From the NCBI RefSeq assembly GCF_024806495.1, contig NZ_JANUFF010000002.1:310001-374000 (forward strand): a stretch of DNA of 64,000 bases, in the 5' to 3' direction. Below are positions 15,781-24,403 of this stretch, in pieces (the first letter of the stretch is position 1; the number at the start of each line of letters is the position of its first letter). Made by a program: the position numbers and the translations under genes. Under the pieces are notes generated by a model, which ran no database searches, was not told the origin of the DNA, and saw only the letters and a list, made by a program, of their open reading frames with translations. This DNA is from Chryseobacterium sp. JUb7 (lineage in GTDB: Bacteria; Bacteroidota; Bacteroidia; Flavobacteriales; Weeksellaceae).

Positions 15781-17463
15781 CTATTTTTTAACAGTCTTTT
15801 TTACGGATTTCGTAGCCTTTTTCACATTGGTATTTTTACCATTATAAAAATTTGTATAAGCGTATTCTGCTGCTTTTTTCACATCAATTACTCCTCCAGC
15901 CTGAGATAAATCATTAAATCCATTACCTGTACTTGAATTGCTGGATTTTACTAATGATTCAATAACCTGAGCTGGTGTAAGTCCCGGCATATAAGCAAGC
16001 AATACAGCTGCTGCTCCCGCTACTACCGGAGAAGCCATAGACGTTCCCTGAAGATACTTGTATTCGTTGTGAGGAACAGTAGAATAAATCTCCTGTCCAG
16101 GAGCGAAAACGTTAACCATTTTTTTGTTAAAGTTTGAGAAACCAGCTCTCAAAGCATCATTTTCATTTGTACTTGCACCTACTACCAACACATTATCTAC
16201 AAAAGGTTTCTCATCTGTGATATTTTTAAAATTGGTAGGATAAGCAATATGTTCTGCTACATCTTCATTTTCGTTTCCTGCCGCTTTAACAAGAAGTACT
16301 CCTTTATCCTGTGCATATTTGAAGGCATCCCAAACCACATTCTTCCCTGGAGAAACCGGTTTACCAAAGCTCATATTCAAAACTTTAGCTCCGTTATCTA
16401 CTGCATACTTTATTGCATTAGCTACATCTTTGTCTCTCTCATCTCCGTTAGGGACTGTTCTTACAGACATAATCTTGGCAACTTTTGAAGCAACACCATA
16501 TTGTATTTCCTTCCCCTGTGGTGATCCTGCGATGATACCTGCAACGTGCGTTCCGTGCATTGCATCCGGACCTTCATAATGATTATTCCCATAATTTTTT
16601 TCAGAATAATCATCATAATTATCGCCTACGATTTCTTTTCGGGGATCATAATTAAGGTCATATTGCTTGGCTTTAGGACCATACTCGTCTAAAGCTTCTT
16701 TAACTAGATCTTTCGCTGCTTTTTCAAACTCTGCAGAAGATTTTCCTTTGAACTCAGGAGCCTGAGAAAAATCTTTTAAGACCTGAAGAGCAATAGCATC
16801 TCTCTGGTCCGTAGGAGTTTTGATGGCTGCAATATTTTCAGCAGTCACTGATTTTCCACCCAATAATTTAACCATATTAGGAACCAGCTCGCTGATCATT
16901 GAATAGGTCTGAAAACCCTGTCTTCCTTCTGTACTGTTTTTAGCAAAAAGCTCTTTTGCTTTCATATACATTGCAAAATCTTCAGGCATTTTTGCTTGGT
17001 TTGCTTTATTCTTTGTAGAATCGTCGCCTTCGAAAATAGGTTTATATTTTGCCACCACTCTCGTTACTTCCATGTTATCTACATCAATGTCGCCATTTTT
17101 GCCACCAATAAAATTCCATCCGTGAACATCATCAATATATCCGTTTCCATCATCATCTTTACCATTTCCGGGAACTTCATTAGGATTAGTCCATATATTT
17201 TTCACTAATCCAGGGTGATCAACCTGAACTCCGCTGTCTAAGACCCCTACCACAACAGTTGTGGGTTTAAGACCTTTAGATTCCAAATATTTATACGCAT
17301 TTTCCGTATTGACACCATATACTTTTGAAGTAGAGAAATCTTTATGATACCAAGTCATAAGATCTTTATCTTCATTCTGACCTCCATTTTTCGCTTGTGC
17401 TTCCTGAGCAGAAGTAAAACTGAAACCAGCTAAAAAAACAGCAGCTAATAATACCTTTTTCAT
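15781..17463 (-). CDS. Secreted S8 (subtilisin-family) serine protease with a large insert
   Basis: The 560-residue protein has a signal peptide (cleavage likely after FTSA) and a complete catalytic triad: D76 in VVGVLDSGVQ, H303 in MHGTHVAGIIAG, S475 in GTSMASPVVAG. D76 and H303 are about 227 residues apart, against 30-40 in subtilisin, so an insert of roughly 190 residues follows the Asp strand. It contains an acidic, helical section. There is no long pro-domain and no T9SS C-terminal domain; the tail is Lys-rich. The stop of the WbqC gene lies one base upstream of its start. A periplasmic or secreted role is expected. Confidence 0.94.
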   Translation of the reverse strand: MKKVLLAAVFLAGFSFTSAQEAQAKNGGQNEDKDLMTWYHKDFSTSKVYGVNTENAYKYLESKGLKPTTVVVGVLDSGVQVDHPGLVKNIWTNPNEVPGNGKDDDGNGYIDDVHGWNFIGGKNGDIDVDNMEVTRVVAKYKPIFEGDDSTKNKANQAKMPEDFAMYMKAKELFAKNSTEGRQGFQTYSMISELVPNMVKLLGGKSVTAENIAAIKTPTDQRDAIALQVLKDFSQAPEFKGKSSAEFEKAAKDLVKEALDEYGPKAKQYDLNYDPRKEIVGDNYDDYSEKNYGNNHYEGPDAMHGTHVAGIIAGSPQGKEIQYGVASKVAKIMSVRTVPNGDERDKDVANAIKYAVDNGAKVLNMSFGKPVSPGKNVVWDAFKYAQDKGVLLVKAAGNENEDVAEHIAYPTNFKNITDEKPFVDNVLVVGASTNENDALRAGFSNFNKKMVNVFAPGQEIYSTVPHNEYKYLQGTSMASPVVAGAAAVLLAYMPGLTPAQVIESLVKSSNSSTGNGFNDLSQAGGVIDVKKAAEYAYTNFYNGKNTNVKKATKSVKKTVKK

Positions 17464-17464
17464 A

Positions 17465-18088
17465 TTAGTATAATTGTTTAATATTTTTAATATATGTCAG
17501 AGATTCAGGACCTTTGTTACAAATAAGATCCAAAACTGACAAATCTTTCAAAAATCCCAATTTATCTGAAAAAGTTTGATAATACTCTTCCATCTCAAAT
17601 TCAGAAGGCGATTTTGCAGAAAATTTTTCTCTGAAATTGGTCGCTTCAGGATTTTTGATATATTCTTCATTCAAAGAGTGTGCCTTTTCTGTTTTAAGGA
17701 TCTGCTGAAGAACTTCAAGGCCTTTAATATTAAAATCTAACAAATATTTTTCTTTCATATCGAATATTTTTCTGAATTTATCTTCATAATATTCGAAGTA
17801 CGGAGAGCTTTGATAGGCTGTTTTTATGGATTTCCAGTGAAGATTTGCCCAATCTTCTCTGTAAGAGATTTCGATATCTTTGAATTCTCTCTTTCCATTA
17901 TGATTTATAGGAATTATTAATGAAAGTTTACCATTAGCTCCATAAATATTAGCTCTGTTTCTGTACGTTTGCTTCGGGAAATTTTCAAACTGCTCGAATA
18001 AAATTTCACTTTCAGGATTTAAAAACACTGAAAACCAAGAAACTGGAGGTAAATAAAATACCGGTAATAATACATTATTCATATTCAT
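17465..18088 (-). CDS. WbqC-like family protein
   Basis: A 207-residue soluble protein of the WbqC family, first named from an O-antigen locus. The opening VLLPVFYLPPVSWFSVFL and the segment TYRNRANIYGANGKLSLIIPI are the recognisable parts. No catalytic residues are established. It lies between the signal peptidase and subtilase genes; the dapB, lepB, WbqC order is a familiar one in Flavobacteriia, so it may be a housekeeping gene rather than glycan-specific. The start could be Met1 or Met3. Confidence 0.85.
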   Translation of the reverse strand: MNMNNVLLPVFYLPPVSWFSVFLNPESEILFEQFENFPKQTYRNRANIYGANGKLSLIIPINHNGKREFKDIEISYREDWANLHWKSIKTAYQSSPYFEYYEDKFRKIFDMKEKYLLDFNIKGLEVLQQILKTEKAHSLNEEYIKNPEATNFREKFSAKSPSEFEMEEYYQTFSDKLGFLKDLSVLDLICNKGPESLTYIKNIKQLY

Positions 18089-18148
18089 AATAATACAAAA
18101 ATGAAGTATTCTTTCAAATACTTCATTCTATTTATAGTTTAATTTTAA

Positions 18149-19804
18149 TTATAATTCTTCTTCTGTATTCTTCTTTTTGAATAGTTTCATAAAATACTCC
18201 CATCCAAAAAATAAGATCAAAATCATTGCTGCAATCCACCAGTATGAAGTTTTGTTGGCTTCACCTGTGTTGGTAGCTTTAAACATTCTATCCCAACGAA
18301 CTTTGAACGGAGCCTGATAAGAAGAACTGGCATCCTTGAAAGCTCCTTGTAAACTCATCCAGGTAAACATCGGCTTTCCTACGATATTTTCTTCAGGAAC
18401 GAAACCAAAGAATCTTGCATCCAGAGAAGCATCTCTGTTATCTCCCACCATCATATAATAATCCTGCTTGATCGTATACTGGTTCGTTTCTTTTCCGTTA
18501 ACGAAAATTTTTCCGTTTTTATTTTCCAAGCTGTTGTGCTCGTATTCAGAAATAATCCACTGATACATTGGAAGACTTTCCTGATTAAGAGCTACGACAT
18601 CTCCTTTTTTAGGAATTCTAACCGGACCGTACCAATCCTGATTCCAAGGTTTGTTAATCGGGAAGATTGACTGAGTCGTATCAATACTTTTTGTATAATC
18701 TGTTTTATCAGCATTTAATTTATATGAAATAGCCCCTACTCCTTTTTCCAAAACATCTTCCTTCATATCTATGACCTGAGGAAGCTGTTTGATTTCAGCA
18801 GCTGTTTGATCCGTTAATCCTTGAAACCAATAAACAAAGCCTTTATCAGTCTGCTGTTCCTGTACCGGAAGGAAACCGTTTGTATTGTAAAGTCCCGGAA
18901 TATCCAGCTGGCTTCCTGTTGTTACCATATACCTGTGCTGAACCTCCTGGTCACCCAATACTTTTTCAGGCTGCCCATTTACGAAAAGCCTACCGGCTCT
19001 CATCTCAAAAGTATCACCTGCAGCGGCCACACATCTTTTAACATAAGGATCTTTTCTGTCAATTGCTGTATGCACGGAATCCTGAGGGTAGTTGAAAACA
19101 ACTACGTCATTTCTCTGCGGCTTATTAAACTGAAGAATTCTTGAATAAGGCAAAGCAACTCCGTCTACATAAGATTTTGGATCATCTTTAGGATTTCCGG
19201 GCTGTCCTGTATCCATAATTGTTCCCTGTAAGAAAGGAATTGCTAATGGACGCATTGGCATTCTGTATCCGTAACTCCATTTATTAACGAAAAGGAAATC
19301 TCCAACCAGTAAAGTTCTTTCCATAGACCCTGTCGGAATTCCGAAAGGCTGAGTTACAAAAACGTGAATAATGGTTGCGAAAACTACTGCAAAAGTTATA
19401 GATCCTATAAAAGAATCTTTCTTCTTTGCATTCTTTTCTTCATCGGTTAAGAACAATTCATTTTCATCTTCTAACTCTACGTTCTTTGAATAGTTAACCG
19501 TTGCCATATAGATAAACGGAAGAATCGCCGTAAGAAGCTGGTGCTGGAAAAGACTTTTCCCAAACTTTTTCATCAAATAAATATGAAAAACCGTCATCAT
19601 GATAGGGCCTACAATCGGTAAATACGATAAAATAGCCCACCACTTAGGATGTTTTGTCTCTTTAAGAATAATGAAATAGTTGTAAAAAGGTATAAATGCA
19701 AATAATGGATTATACCCTAATTTTTTGAACAGCTTCCAAGTGGAAATCCCCATCAACACGGATAAAATGAGAACATATACTGTGTAAGTTAAAAAATAAT
19801 TCAT
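18149..19804 (-). CDS. lepB: Signal peptidase I
   Basis: This 551-residue membrane protease removes signal peptides from exported proteins. About three hydrophobic spans lie in the first 150 residues. The nucleophile is S160 in IPTGSMERTLL and the general base K256 in YVKRCVAAAGD. Box E (MVGDNRDASLDARFFG) is present. A last span and a charged tail end the protein. It is much longer than the E. coli enzyme (about 320) because of an N-terminal membrane extension and an insert of around 100 residues between the K256 box and box E, as usual in Bacteroidota. Its start follows the dapB gene. Confidence 0.96.
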   Translation of the reverse strand: MNYFLTYTVYVLILSVLMGISTWKLFKKLGYNPLFAFIPFYNYFIILKETKHPKWWAILSYLPIVGPIMMTVFHIYLMKKFGKSLFQHQLLTAILPFIYMATVNYSKNVELEDENELFLTDEEKNAKKKDSFIGSITFAVVFATIIHVFVTQPFGIPTGSMERTLLVGDFLFVNKWSYGYRMPMRPLAIPFLQGTIMDTGQPGNPKDDPKSYVDGVALPYSRILQFNKPQRNDVVVFNYPQDSVHTAIDRKDPYVKRCVAAAGDTFEMRAGRLFVNGQPEKVLGDQEVQHRYMVTTGSQLDIPGLYNTNGFLPVQEQQTDKGFVYWFQGLTDQTAAEIKQLPQVIDMKEDVLEKGVGAISYKLNADKTDYTKSIDTTQSIFPINKPWNQDWYGPVRIPKKGDVVALNQESLPMYQWIISEYEHNSLENKNGKIFVNGKETNQYTIKQDYYMMVGDNRDASLDARFFGFVPEENIVGKPMFTWMSLQGAFKDASSSYQAPFKVRWDRMFKATNTGEANKTSYWWIAAMILILFFGWEYFMKLFKKKNTEEEL

Positions 19805-19915
19805 AAATTTTTTGTGCCTAATCTATAATATGAGTAATAGGTAATGGATAATGAGTCATAAAATCTCCTGTCCATTTTTATTATTAGTTTGCAATGTAGG
19901 AAATTTGTTACAAAA

Positions 19916-20617
19916 TTAAAGACCTAAAACGTCTTTCATTCCGAAATTTCCTTTTTTATCCCTGATCCATTCAGCAGCTACTACAGCTCCCAGTGCAAAA
20001 CCATTTCTGTTGAAGGCTGTATGTTTGATCTCAATTTCATCCACTTCACTTCTGTAAAAAACACTGTGTGTTCCGGGAACCTCATCTTCACGAATCGCAA
20101 AGATACCCAACTGATTCCCCTGCGTTTCTTCTAATTTCCAGGCTTCAAATTTCGGATTGTGTTTAAAGATACCTTCTGCTATGGAAATAGCAGTTCCACT
20201 TGGAGCATCAAGCTTATGGATATGGTGAATTTCTTCCAGCTGGCAAGAATATTCATCTACATTTTTCATTAAATCGGCTAACTTTTCATTGAGTGCAAAA
20301 AATAAATTCACCCCTAAACTAAAGTTAGAACCATATAAAAATGCCGTTTCGTTTTCAACAGCTATTCTTTCTATTTCTTCTTTTTTCTCCAGCCAGCCGG
20401 TTGTACCGCAAATGACCGGAATTTTGTTTTCCAGACAGGCTCTGATGTTGCTATACGCTACTTCCGGTAAAGAAAATTCGATAACGACATCCGGATGGTT
20501 AAGATTTTCAGCAGTTGGGGTTTCTTTTAATCTGGCTACAACTTCATGTCCTCTTTTCGTGGCAATTTCATCAATGATTTTGCCCATTTTACCATATCCA
20601 ACTAATGCTATTTTCAT
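19916..20617 (-). CDS. dapB: 4-hydroxy-tetrahydrodipicolinate reductase
   Basis: This 233-residue NAD(P)H enzyme acts in the lysine and diaminopimelate pathway. The nucleotide-binding loop is VGYGKMGKII and the active-site segment EEIHHIHKLDAPSGTA, with the catalytic His and Lys. It is shorter than E. coli DapB (273), as in other Flavobacteriia. It lies in a minus-strand run parA, parB, DUF5683, dapB, lepB, with small gaps, and may share transcripts with its neighbours. Confidence 0.96.
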   Translation of the reverse strand: MKIALVGYGKMGKIIDEIATKRGHEVVARLKETPTAENLNHPDVVIEFSLPEVAYSNIRACLENKIPVICGTTGWLEKKEEIERIAVENETAFLYGSNFSLGVNLFFALNEKLADLMKNVDEYSCQLEEIHHIHKLDAPSGTAISIAEGIFKHNPKFEAWKLEETQGNQLGIFAIREDEVPGTHSVFYRSEVDEIEIKHTAFNRNGFALGAVVAAEWIRDKKGNFGMKDVLGL

Positions 20618-20664
20618 AAATATCTATATTATTGAACATATGAATTTACTTCACATGCATTTTA

Positions 20665-21303
20665 TTAAAATCTAAAACTTAAGCTTAAACCCGTTTTTGG
20701 TGGATTTATTCCATATTGATCCTGAATAACCGCGGGACTGAAAGTCAAGTCCGGATCATGACGGCTTTCGTAAAGATGTGCATCAACTACAGCATCTACG
20801 ATATTTAAAATATAAATTAACCCCGTAATGGCAATTGCATAATCTCTTTGTCTTTTTGCTCTGTCCTGAGCATTTCCCAATGCAACCTTATCCAAGAACG
20901 GATGATTATCGACAAACTCGTTAGGTGTTCCGTTAAGCTTTGCGATATAATATTCTCTGTACTTTTTGTACTGATTGTCATTCCAGATCGCAATACCGAC
21001 TCCGGCGCCCACCGCTCCCCAAACAATAGGAACTTTCCAGTATTTTTTATTGTAATACTGCCCCAGCCCGGGTAATACTGCAGAATAAAGTCCCGCCCTG
21101 GTAGGATTAAGTTTTAATGTTTTTTTTGTGGGACCGTTTGCTTTTTCAAGATCCGAAATCACTTTAGACTCAGATTTTATTGGTTTTGCAGCAGGAATGC
21201 TGTCCTTCGGATGGTATTCCACCCGAATGGTATCATTAGGATTCACTTGTGAATATGCAAAAGCAAACAGACACAGGAAAAATGTGAAAAGTATTTTCTT
21301 CAT
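20665..21303 (-). CDS. DUF5683 membrane protein
   Basis: At 212 residues it has a signal peptide (MKKILFTFFLCLFAFAYS), a Pro/Lys-rich section, then the DUF5683 signature PTRAGLYSAVLPGLGQYYNKKYWKVP with nearby hydrophobic spans. It ends in a short beta segment (LSLSFRF). Its ATG abuts the parB stop with no gap, so it is translated from the parAB-dapB transcript. The family is of unknown function and is found beside parB in many Bacteroidota. Confidence 0.87.
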   Translation of the reverse strand: MKKILFTFFLCLFAFAYSQVNPNDTIRVEYHPKDSIPAAKPIKSESKVISDLEKANGPTKKTLKLNPTRAGLYSAVLPGLGQYYNKKYWKVPIVWGAVGAGVGIAIWNDNQYKKYREYYIAKLNGTPNEFVDNHPFLDKVALGNAQDRAKRQRDYAIAITGLIYILNIVDAVVDAHLYESRHDPDLTFSPAVIQDQYGINPPKTGLSLSFRF

Positions 21304-22194
21304 TTATTTAATATGAGATAAAATATATTCCAGCTCATCTTCATTTTTGAAATCAAGAACAATTTTACCTTTTTTACCATTGGGAGAAGCTTTGATCTCC
21401 ACTTTTACTTCTAAAATATCTGCAATTGTTTTCTGGGCTCTCTTATAACTGTTAGAAAGCTCAGCCTTTACTTTTTTTGCAGCCGGTGATTTTGGATTCT
21501 TTAATGCAGTAGCAGCTTGCTCGGCCTGACGTACATTCAGTTTTTCCTGAATAATTAAATCAAATAAAGCCTGCTGATGCTCTTCAGTTTCAAGACTGAT
21601 AATTGCTCTACCGTGTCCTGCAGAAATCTCTCCACTTCTGATAGCGTTCTGAATATCCGGATTTAATCTCAATAATCTGATGGAATTGGTGATCGTACTT
21701 CTGTCCTTTCCAACTCTCTGACTCAGATTTTCCTGTGTAAGGCCAATCTCGTCCATCAGTCTTTGATAGGTTAATGCAATCTCAATCGCATCAAGATCTT
21801 CTCTCTGGATATTTTCAACAAGAGCCATCTCAAGAAGCTCCTGATCATTAACAAGACGAATATAAGCAGGAATAGATGTTAAACCTGCAAGCTTTGTTGC
21901 TCTGAAACGTCTTTCTCCAGATATAATTTCGAAATTCTCGCCATCTTTTCTTAACGTAATCGGTTGGATTACCCCAAGATTTTTAATCGATTGAGCGAGT
22001 TCGTTTAATGATTTTTCGTCAAAATAAGTTCTTGGCTGAGTCGGATTGGGATAGATATCCTCAAGGGCAACTTCTACGATATTCCCTACAAATTTGTCTG
22101 CCCCTTCATCAGTCGCTGAATTAACCGTTGCTTTGGATTCTGCACTTAAAATTGCGCCTAAACCACGTCCCATCGCTCTTTTTTTGTCCTTCAT
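21304..22194 (-). CDS. parB: Chromosome-partitioning protein ParB
   Basis: This 296-residue centromere-binding CTPase has the CTPase motif GERRFRATKLAG and the preceding TQPRTYFDEKSL, a helix-turn-helix core (LTQENLSQRVGKDRSTITNSIRLL) and a C-terminal dimer domain. No parS site was recognised by eye nearby. It follows parA after 30 bases, forming the usual parAB operon. Confidence 0.97.
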   Translation of the reverse strand: MKDKKRAMGRGLGAILSAESKATVNSATDEGADKFVGNIVEVALEDIYPNPTQPRTYFDEKSLNELAQSIKNLGVIQPITLRKDGENFEIISGERRFRATKLAGLTSIPAYIRLVNDQELLEMALVENIQREDLDAIEIALTYQRLMDEIGLTQENLSQRVGKDRSTITNSIRLLRLNPDIQNAIRSGEISAGHGRAIISLETEEHQQALFDLIIQEKLNVRQAEQAATALKNPKSPAAKKVKAELSNSYKRAQKTIADILEVKVEIKASPNGKKGKIVLDFKNEDELEYILSHIK

Positions 22195-22224
22195 AGTTTG
22201 CTTTACGCTGTTTGTTTATGGCTA

Positions 22225-22998
22225 TTAATTTTTTATTAACTTCTCGTTTCTCAACAAAACTTCTTCTGCCAGCTGAATATACTGGATAGCTCCTTTACTT
22301 TCAGCATCGTAGTTTAAAATACTTTCCCCAAAACTTGGAGCTTCACTTAATCTTACATTTCTACTGATAATGGTATCAAAAACCATTTCCGGGAAATGCG
22401 AGTTTACTTCTTCCACCACTTGATTCGATAATCTTAATCTGCTGTCATACATTGTAAGAAGCAATCCTTCGATATCCAAATCTTTGTTATGTATTTTCTG
22501 AACATTTTTAATGGTATTCAGTAATTTCCCAAGACCTTCCAGAGCAAAATACTCACACTGGATAGGAATAATTACAGAATCTGCTGCAGTAAGAGCATTC
22601 ACGGTAATCAAACCTAAACTTGGAGCACAGTCGATGATAATATAATCGTAGCTGTCTCTCACGCTTGCCAATGCTTTTTTAAGCATATATTCACGGTCTT
22701 CCTTATCTACCAATTCAATTTCCGCAGCAACAAGGTCGATGTGAGAAGGAACGATATCCAAATTGGGTGTAGCCGTTTGTTTGATACATTTTTCTGTTTC
22801 AACGCTGTGTTCTAATAGATTGTAGGTAGAATACTGAACATACTCCACTCCAAGACCAGACGTCGCATTCGCCTGAGGATCAGCATCAATGATCAATATT
22901 TTTTTTTCCAATACTCCTAATGCAGCTGCAAGATTTACAGCTGTTGTAGTTTTACCTACTCCACCTTTTTGGTTAGCGATACCTATGATTTTTGCCAT
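22225..22998 (-). CDS. parA: Chromosome-partitioning ATPase ParA/Soj
   Basis: A 257-residue ATPase in its usual size range. The deviant Walker A is KGGVGKTTTAV and switch motifs are IIIDADPQANAT and YIIIDCAPSLGLITV. I take ATG 22998: a longer frame reaches 23118, but a promoter with a -7 element at 23017-23024 lies inside that extension, and family members start at MAKIIGIANQKGG. It moves ParB-parS complexes to segregate the chromosome. Confidence 0.97.
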   Translation of the reverse strand: MAKIIGIANQKGGVGKTTTAVNLAAALGVLEKKILIIDADPQANATSGLGVEYVQYSTYNLLEHSVETEKCIKQTATPNLDIVPSHIDLVAAEIELVDKEDREYMLKKALASVRDSYDYIIIDCAPSLGLITVNALTAADSVIIPIQCEYFALEGLGKLLNTIKNVQKIHNKDLDIEGLLLTMYDSRLRLSNQVVEEVNSHFPEMVFDTIISRNVRLSEAPSFGESILNYDAESKGAIQYIQLAEEVLLRNEKLIKN

Positions 22999-23016
22999 TA
23001 TTAGAACTTTAAGTTT

Positions 23017-23045
23017 CAAAAATACACTTTTTTCTTTGCTCTCAA
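23017..23045 (-). promoter_or_regulatory. Promoter of the parAB operon
   Basis: Minus strand: TTG, 18 bases, TATTTTTG, which matches the Bacteroidota consensus. The start of transcription would be near 23010, twelve bases before the chosen parA ATG. Confidence 0.72.
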
Positions 23046-23103
23046 TGGATGCGGAAAACGAAAATTGAGTTAAAATACTGTTAATAAACATTTTAACAAT
23101 AAA

Positions 23104-23138
23104 AAAAATTATCCACAAAAAAAATTCTTTGTGGATAA
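23104..23138 (-). terminator. Terminator hairpin made of two inverted DnaA boxes
   Basis: TTATCCACA at 23109-23117 and TGTGGATAA at 23130-23138 form the arms of an 11-base-pair hairpin; on the minus strand a run of eight Ts follows. It can end the TonB-like gene transcript. Both arms are also perfect copies of the DnaA box consensus. Confidence 0.7.
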
Positions 23139-23161
23139 CTATTTAAAAATTTGTTTGGAGA

Positions 23162-24004
23162 TTAATTTTCAAACTTCATGGAGATCGGAAATTTGAAGTA
23201 ACTTCTTACCGCTTGCCCTTGTTTATTTTTACCGGGCTTCCAGCTCCCTTTAATTTGTTTAATTACTCTTGCTGCTTCACTGTTGAAAGAGGCATCTTTA
23301 CCATCGGTTTTGATTCCTGAGATCGTTCCGTTGGTCTCAACAATAAAAGTAACGGTTGTTTTAACAACACCATTGTTGTCTTCAAAGCCTGAAGTATCAA
23401 ATTTGTTCATTACTTTATCTCTAAAAGCGTTAATTCCGCCTTCATAGCTTGCTTCAACGCTTAATTCGGAACCTTCTACAATTTTAGAAGGATCTTCTTT
23501 TGGAATTTCTACTTTTGGAATCGTTGGAATGGTTCCTGTACCAATAGTTGGAGCTGCAGGTACATAACTTGTATTTGGAGCAGGATCTGCTTTAAAATTA
23601 TCTTTCAAACCCGCTATAGCATCACTTGGAATCTCTTCTTTTTTTGTATCCGGAGCTGTTCTTGATGGCGTAGGAACAGTATTATCAAAAGTTTTCACAA
23701 CAGGAGCTGTTGTTTGTTGTAATGGCTGAACCTTTGGTGGAAGTATTACATCATCTGGAATTACCGGATCTTTAAGATTAATTTCAACTCCGCCATCGCT
23801 TAGTACTATTGTATCGCTTTTAAATGCATTGATAACAAAAGGAGTAACAGAAATAGCAGCCAGTAAACTCACGCCCACAAAAAGAGCTTTAGTAAGTATT
23901 TTATCTGATTCATTTCTTAAAACATAGGCGCCATATTCTTTGTTACGGTGCTCAAAAAGAACTTCGTTAAAACGAAACTCTTTATTTTCTAGTAGGTGTT
24001 TCAT
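23162..24004 (-). CDS. TonB-family energy transducer
   Basis: At 280 residues from ATG 24004 (the frame opens one codon earlier at a GTG), it has a cytosolic N-terminal segment of about 37 residues (LLENKEFRFNEVLFEHRNKE), one membrane span (about 38-60), a Pro/Thr-rich periplasmic stretch and a TonB C-terminal domain (NKFDTSGFEDNN to WKPGKNKQGQAVRS). The N-terminal HRNKEYGAYVLR motif is typical of Bacteroidota TonB proteins. It would couple the proton-motive force to an outer-membrane transporter. No ExbBD or TonB-dependent receptor gene is adjacent. Confidence 0.9.
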   Translation of the reverse strand: MKHLLENKEFRFNEVLFEHRNKEYGAYVLRNESDKILTKALFVGVSLLAAISVTPFVINAFKSDTIVLSDGGVEINLKDPVIPDDVILPPKVQPLQQTTAPVVKTFDNTVPTPSRTAPDTKKEEIPSDAIAGLKDNFKADPAPNTSYVPAAPTIGTGTIPTIPKVEIPKEDPSKIVEGSELSVEASYEGGINAFRDKVMNKFDTSGFEDNNGVVKTTVTFIVETNGTISGIKTDGKDASFNSEAARVIKQIKGSWKPGKNKQGQAVRSYFKFPISMKFEN

Positions 24005-24403
24005 CACTATTAAATATTTAAACTGTTATATAAGGTGATTATTAGTTTTAATAGCTCTTATCGATAAGCATTGTTTCAATATCAAAACATTTGCCAAATT
24101 TTTGTTAAAATCACAATATTTTAAAAATAATTATAACAATCTACAAAATTAACTATGCTAAAAATAACAACTGTCTATATATAAGTGAGATGCAATTTTC
24201 CATTTTTCTCTAAAATCTTCCATTTAATTATAAAAATCAATTCAAAAATAAAAAACAGTAAAAACCACACTCCAAAATCGGAAATACACTGACTAATCCC
24301 TTGTGAATGTGACAGATATTTGTACCATACAAAAAATACAAAATCGGGGAACGCTGAAAACCGAAACAGAGTAAGCAAGAAAATCTTAAAAAAACTTATA
24401 ATT
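24005..24403. other. Divergent intergenic region
   Basis: It lies between the TonB-like gene and the plus-strand unknown gene at 24404. It is AT-rich. I see no good TAnnTTTG element with a -33 partner and no credible ORF. Confidence 0.5.

Noticed and set aside
21304..22998. parS sites near parAB
   Set aside because: No 16-base palindrome of the usual type was recognised by eye.
22999..23118. Longer ParA start at 23118
   Set aside because: The extension covers the promoter and is not seen in the family.
24175..24378. 67-residue minus-strand hydrophobic ORF
   Set aside because: It lies in the divergent intergenic region without promoter or ribosome-binding features, and its composition fits chance AT-rich reading.
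24320..24403. N-terminal extension of the unknown gene at 24404
   Set aside because: It adds a basic, unstructured stretch, and the ATG at 24404 starts a cleaner protein.
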